A stretch of DNA of 60,000 bases, taken from NCBI RefSeq assembly GCF_037975245.1, contig NC_092577.1:11786013-11846012 (forward strand), written 5' to 3'. Each line of letters starts with the position of its first letter. Position 1 is the first letter of the stretch. A model generated the notes under the pieces. It saw only the letters and a list, made by a program, of their open reading frames with translations. It ran no database searches and was not told the DNA's origin. Made by a program: the position numbers and the translations under genes. Shown piece by piece: positions 57,011-60,000 of the stretch. This stretch comes from Apostichopus japonicus. Lineage: Eukaryota > Echinodermata > Holothuroidea > Aspidochirotida > Stichopodidae.

Positions 57011-57568
57011 AATACATCTACCCATGCTGCATTTTCAATCAATTGTTGCGGTATTATCAGTTATTACCAGTAAAATACATTTTTTTTCTGTAAAAAATCA
57101 ATACATATTACATGCTACCGATGAATTAGATTTCAGCACGAGCCAGTTTTTAACTGTGGCACAAAACTCAACAATTTACAGTAGTTACTGTAATCTCTGT
57201 GTTAATCGGTTGAACAGGCACAGTAACTAACGATTGTCTTCTTAAGTACTAGTTTACGAAAACAAGATTCTGGTTAAATGCAGTGATCGACCACATTCAC
57301 ACGGACGCTAAAAAACGGCTAGATAAAATATTTATTTACACGAATTGATCAATTGACTAATTGGAACCAGTGAGTGACGTATAATTTATATTCATATTGT
57401 TTTGGAGATTATGTGACTGCGAGAATGAAAAGAAATTTACAAAAGAACTAAAAATGAAGCATTGTAATACACAATGTAATACTAATATTATTAGATTACT
57501 ACATTTCTGTTTTAAGGGTGATGGCAGCACCTTACTAGGTTGTGTTTAACTATACGCTGTAATATTTC
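57011..57568. other. 3' flank of TRIM copy D
   Basis: Non-coding sequence between the duplicated block and the pseudogene stop. Nothing recognised apart from A/T runs. Confidence 0.35.
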
Positions 57569-59726
57569 CTACGTATTACTCACTATTAGACCGTACGTGT
57601 ACAGTTTCCCCGAAGAACCTGTTGCAATTACTAGTTTTTCCGCCCCATCTTCTTCTAATGATGTCACACATCGAATGTTCTCATCTACTTTTCTTGTCGT
57701 GAGTATCTGTCGGCCATCCTGACTGTACTGCATTAGGAGACCTCTCTCAGGACGATCGACGTCTCCAACCCATAACATGTAGATGAACTCGTGCTTGTCT
57801 GTGCAGACACTGTAAGGACTCCATCGATCGAGATCTGGTTTGGTGAATTCAAACATCAGCTCACACTCCGATTCCTCCATGGTGACTGCATATGCTCTAT
57901 CACACAAGTTGCCACAGACCAGGAGACTACCTCTATGTACAGAGATATCATGCGGTGCATCAATTACATCTGGTAGGGTAAACATGTAACTGTACTTCAT
58001 TTTATCAGTAAATACAAAAACATCTCTGCTGTCAGTACCAACAATAATGTTATTCTTCACGGGATCAGTAGTTACACAGCTCACATACTGACCAGATGAC
58101 CACCTTGTAATGACGTCACAAATGTTCTTCTTGCTAAATGCACCATCACGTACATCGTAAATTCCGAAGTCAGACTTACAAACTGTTATAACTTTGAACT
58201 TTGATAAAGGACAGCAATAACGCCATGCAAAGGACTTGCCCATATTACTGATCTTATCCTGTCGCTTTTTCTCTCCTTTCCTGTTGACGATAGTGATGTG
58301 TGATTACACTTTAGATGCCATACCAGTTATGACGAAATTACCATCTCCGCTGCTGGCAATATTATTGATCGACCAATCCTTAGCTTCGATTCCTACAATA
58401 TCAAAAACTGACTCGTCATGCTGAGCAATCGTGACGCTGTCTTTACTAGCCTCCATTCTATCACTGATAAAGCAATCAGGTAAGGAGTTAAACTCTGGAA
58501 ATTCCTTTTTCATCTCTACCATCAGAGGTTCACAGGCTGCTCTAATATCAGGGATATACTGAGCGTCTGTCCAATCATCTTTAGAAGCAAGAATAGATGA
58601 GGTCGTTGCTGTAAGGTTCTCGCATCTTTGAATAATCTTGTCACAATAATCTGACATTTCTTTCAATTGATCTTGTTTTTGCTTTACAGGCAAGTCTTTC
58701 GTTGTTACTGAATCCTTTAAGCTACCAAGATTGCTAAGGAGTGCGCCCTCAGTTTTATTACATTTCTGATTGAACGCTTCGTATTCGTCGTCGTACTGTC
58801 TTTTCACATTTTTCCTGATTTTATCATATTTTTCTCTTACTTGGCTTAATTCCTTTTCCAAATTAATAGTAATCTGACCGTCTTTATCTCTTTTCCTGCT
58901 TTCTATATCCTCTAAGCCTTTTTTCGTTCTTTAGTACATTCGTCGAGTTTCTCTCTAATCTTCTGCTTCTTTTCTTTGTGCTCATCGATCACCTTTTTTA
59001 CCTCTTTCTCGGCATTTTCGTTCAGCTTCTACGTGGTAGTTTGAATTTGCTTCTTAAGTCGGTAAGTTTGTTTTTGTGTTTGTTAAGTTCCTCAAGTTTT
59101 GGTGTCAAAAGTTCTCTTTCAGTAGTTGCTAGTAAAGTTACGTCTTGTAGGTCATGACCTTTGTGTTTACTATATATACAGACTATGCATACTGGTACCT
59201 GTCGGCACGTACAGCAACATAACTTTGCTTCTTTTGTCTTGTGTATGTGGCACCTGGGATTTTCCGTAAGTGTCGTTATTTTCTTCAGTGTAAGGTTTCT
59301 GGCCTCAATATTATCCAATTTCAGAATATGAGTTTGGTGTTCTGTAAACATTTTATTTTTCACGTGAACCTTTTAACATTTATCACATAAAAAGTCTCTA
59401 AACTTAAAGCAGTATGCAAACACTTTTGTATTTTCTGAACAACTCACCTATTGTTTGACGGTTTCATTTTCAAACAATTTTTGCAAGTTTACAAACTCAA
59501 GCATACTCTTCATATGAAAGTCAGTCTTGAAATCATCTACCCCATTTTCCGGTATGACATAATCCTGTTGACATAATGGACATTTTACCGTCCTATCTTG
59601 GCTGGCTTGAATAGCTGTATTTAAGCAATCCCTGCAATATCGATGAAGACATGGTACACAGAAACATGGTACAGCACACAGAAAGAAGTTCTCTGTCAGG
59701 TCGTTGAGAGGAAATGTCGAAGCCAT
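57569..59726 (-). pseudogene. TRIM-type gene copy D, recently inactivated
   Basis: Nearly full length. It starts MASTFPLNDLTENFFLC, but the first half of the RING is rearranged (CAVPCFCVPCLHRYC), losing the spacing between zinc ligand pairs. In-frame stops lie at 59448-59450 (TAG replacing the first B-box 1 Cys), 59373-59375 (TAA within CYMVHV) and 58304-58306 (TAA replacing the Tyr of GYSH). There is a frameshift plus further damage between 58870 and 59030 in the coiled coil. The propeller is open for 224 codons, ending GKLYTYGLIVSNT. Amino-acid identity to copies A-C is still high, so the loss looks recent. It is not translated as one protein. Confidence 0.92.
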
Positions 59727-60000
59727 ACGTCTGGTTCACGAGACTGAAATTTAATTTTTCAAATAATATAGAATTTAACACACAATTGCTGTAATATTCA
59801 TCTTCTAATCAAATTACTAACGTGCGTTTAATTTTGCGAAGAACTTTAAGTAAAGAGAAACATGAAATAATTTTTTATGTTGCTCTAGCTGTATGATGCC
59901 AAAGTCTTAGAAATTTGTGTTGGTAATTTCAGATCTTTCGTGGGTATAAATAACTACTTTTTGACCAAAACTGTCAGCACCCCAAGTTGCAGAACCCCCA
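59727..60000. repeat. TRIM 5'-flank repeat, start of unit D
   Basis: Matches the first 270 bases upstream of genes A, B and C (CTGTCAGCACC near 59970; GTGGGTATAAATAACTAC near 59940). A CAG lies at 59744-59746, 17 nt upstream of the ATG, as in the other copies. The unit continues beyond the window. Confidence 0.75.

Noticed and set aside
1-60000. tRNA and rRNA genes
   Set aside because: No cloverleaf with A and B boxes and no rRNA-like conserved segment was seen by eye. A tRNAscan or Rfam run would settle this.

Overview
This is AT-rich animal DNA, dominated by a decaying tandem array of intronless-coding TRIM-type genes and by retrotransposon debris. The organism is most likely a marine invertebrate deuterostome. 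An echinoderm such as a sea cucumber would fit the lineage-specific TRIM expansion, the Penelope-like, Tx1-like and Jockey/CR1-like elements and the long AT-rich flanks. That identification rests on general resemblance only and is moderate at best.

Layout. 1-2700: a 5'-truncated Penelope-like element (reverse transcriptase C-terminus, GIY-YIG endonuclease, 3' UTR) ending in a hammerhead-ribozyme fold. 4329-6531: a TRIM pseudogene on the plus strand. 7000-17700: duplication unit A, with an intact 729-codon TRIM gene (11339-13528, minus) and an inserted LINE tail. 18425-20310: two TRIM C-terminal fragments. 21240-22260: a complex tandem repeat. 22557-24698: a candidate three-exon gene on the minus strand for a small Cys-rich protein, with an inverted-repeat element in its first intron. 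26000-39640: duplication unit B, with a second intact 729-codon TRIM gene (33437-35626), a truncated TRIM copy (31352-32063) and several insertions. 39650-44040: a TRIM pseudogene interrupted by a microsatellite and a Tx1-like LINE, which itself carries a 552-bp DNA transposon with an 8-bp target duplication. 44200-53260: unit C, with an intact 726-codon TRIM gene (47944-50124). 55900-60000: unit D, a recently broken TRIM gene (57569-59726).

The three intact TRIM proteins share a RING finger, two B-boxes, a long coiled coil and a C-terminal beta-propeller-like region. This is the architecture of cytosolic E3 ubiquitin ligases such as TRIM56 and the NHL-type TRIMs. All intact copies lie on the minus strand, and each carries paralogous flanks several kilobases long. 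Unequal crossing-over therefore explains the array, its hybrid junctions and its truncated copies. Comparing the flanks exposes later insertions as clean gaps, so their boundaries can be read directly. I see no prokaryotic genes, CRISPR arrays, rRNA or tRNA genes.

The most noteworthy signals are the hammerhead motif, the nested transposon series at 41-44 kb, a conserved candidate splice acceptor just before each TRIM start codon, the mosaic divergence between TRIM copies A and B, and the cryptic spliced Cys-rich gene. I found no wholly new system that I could defend.
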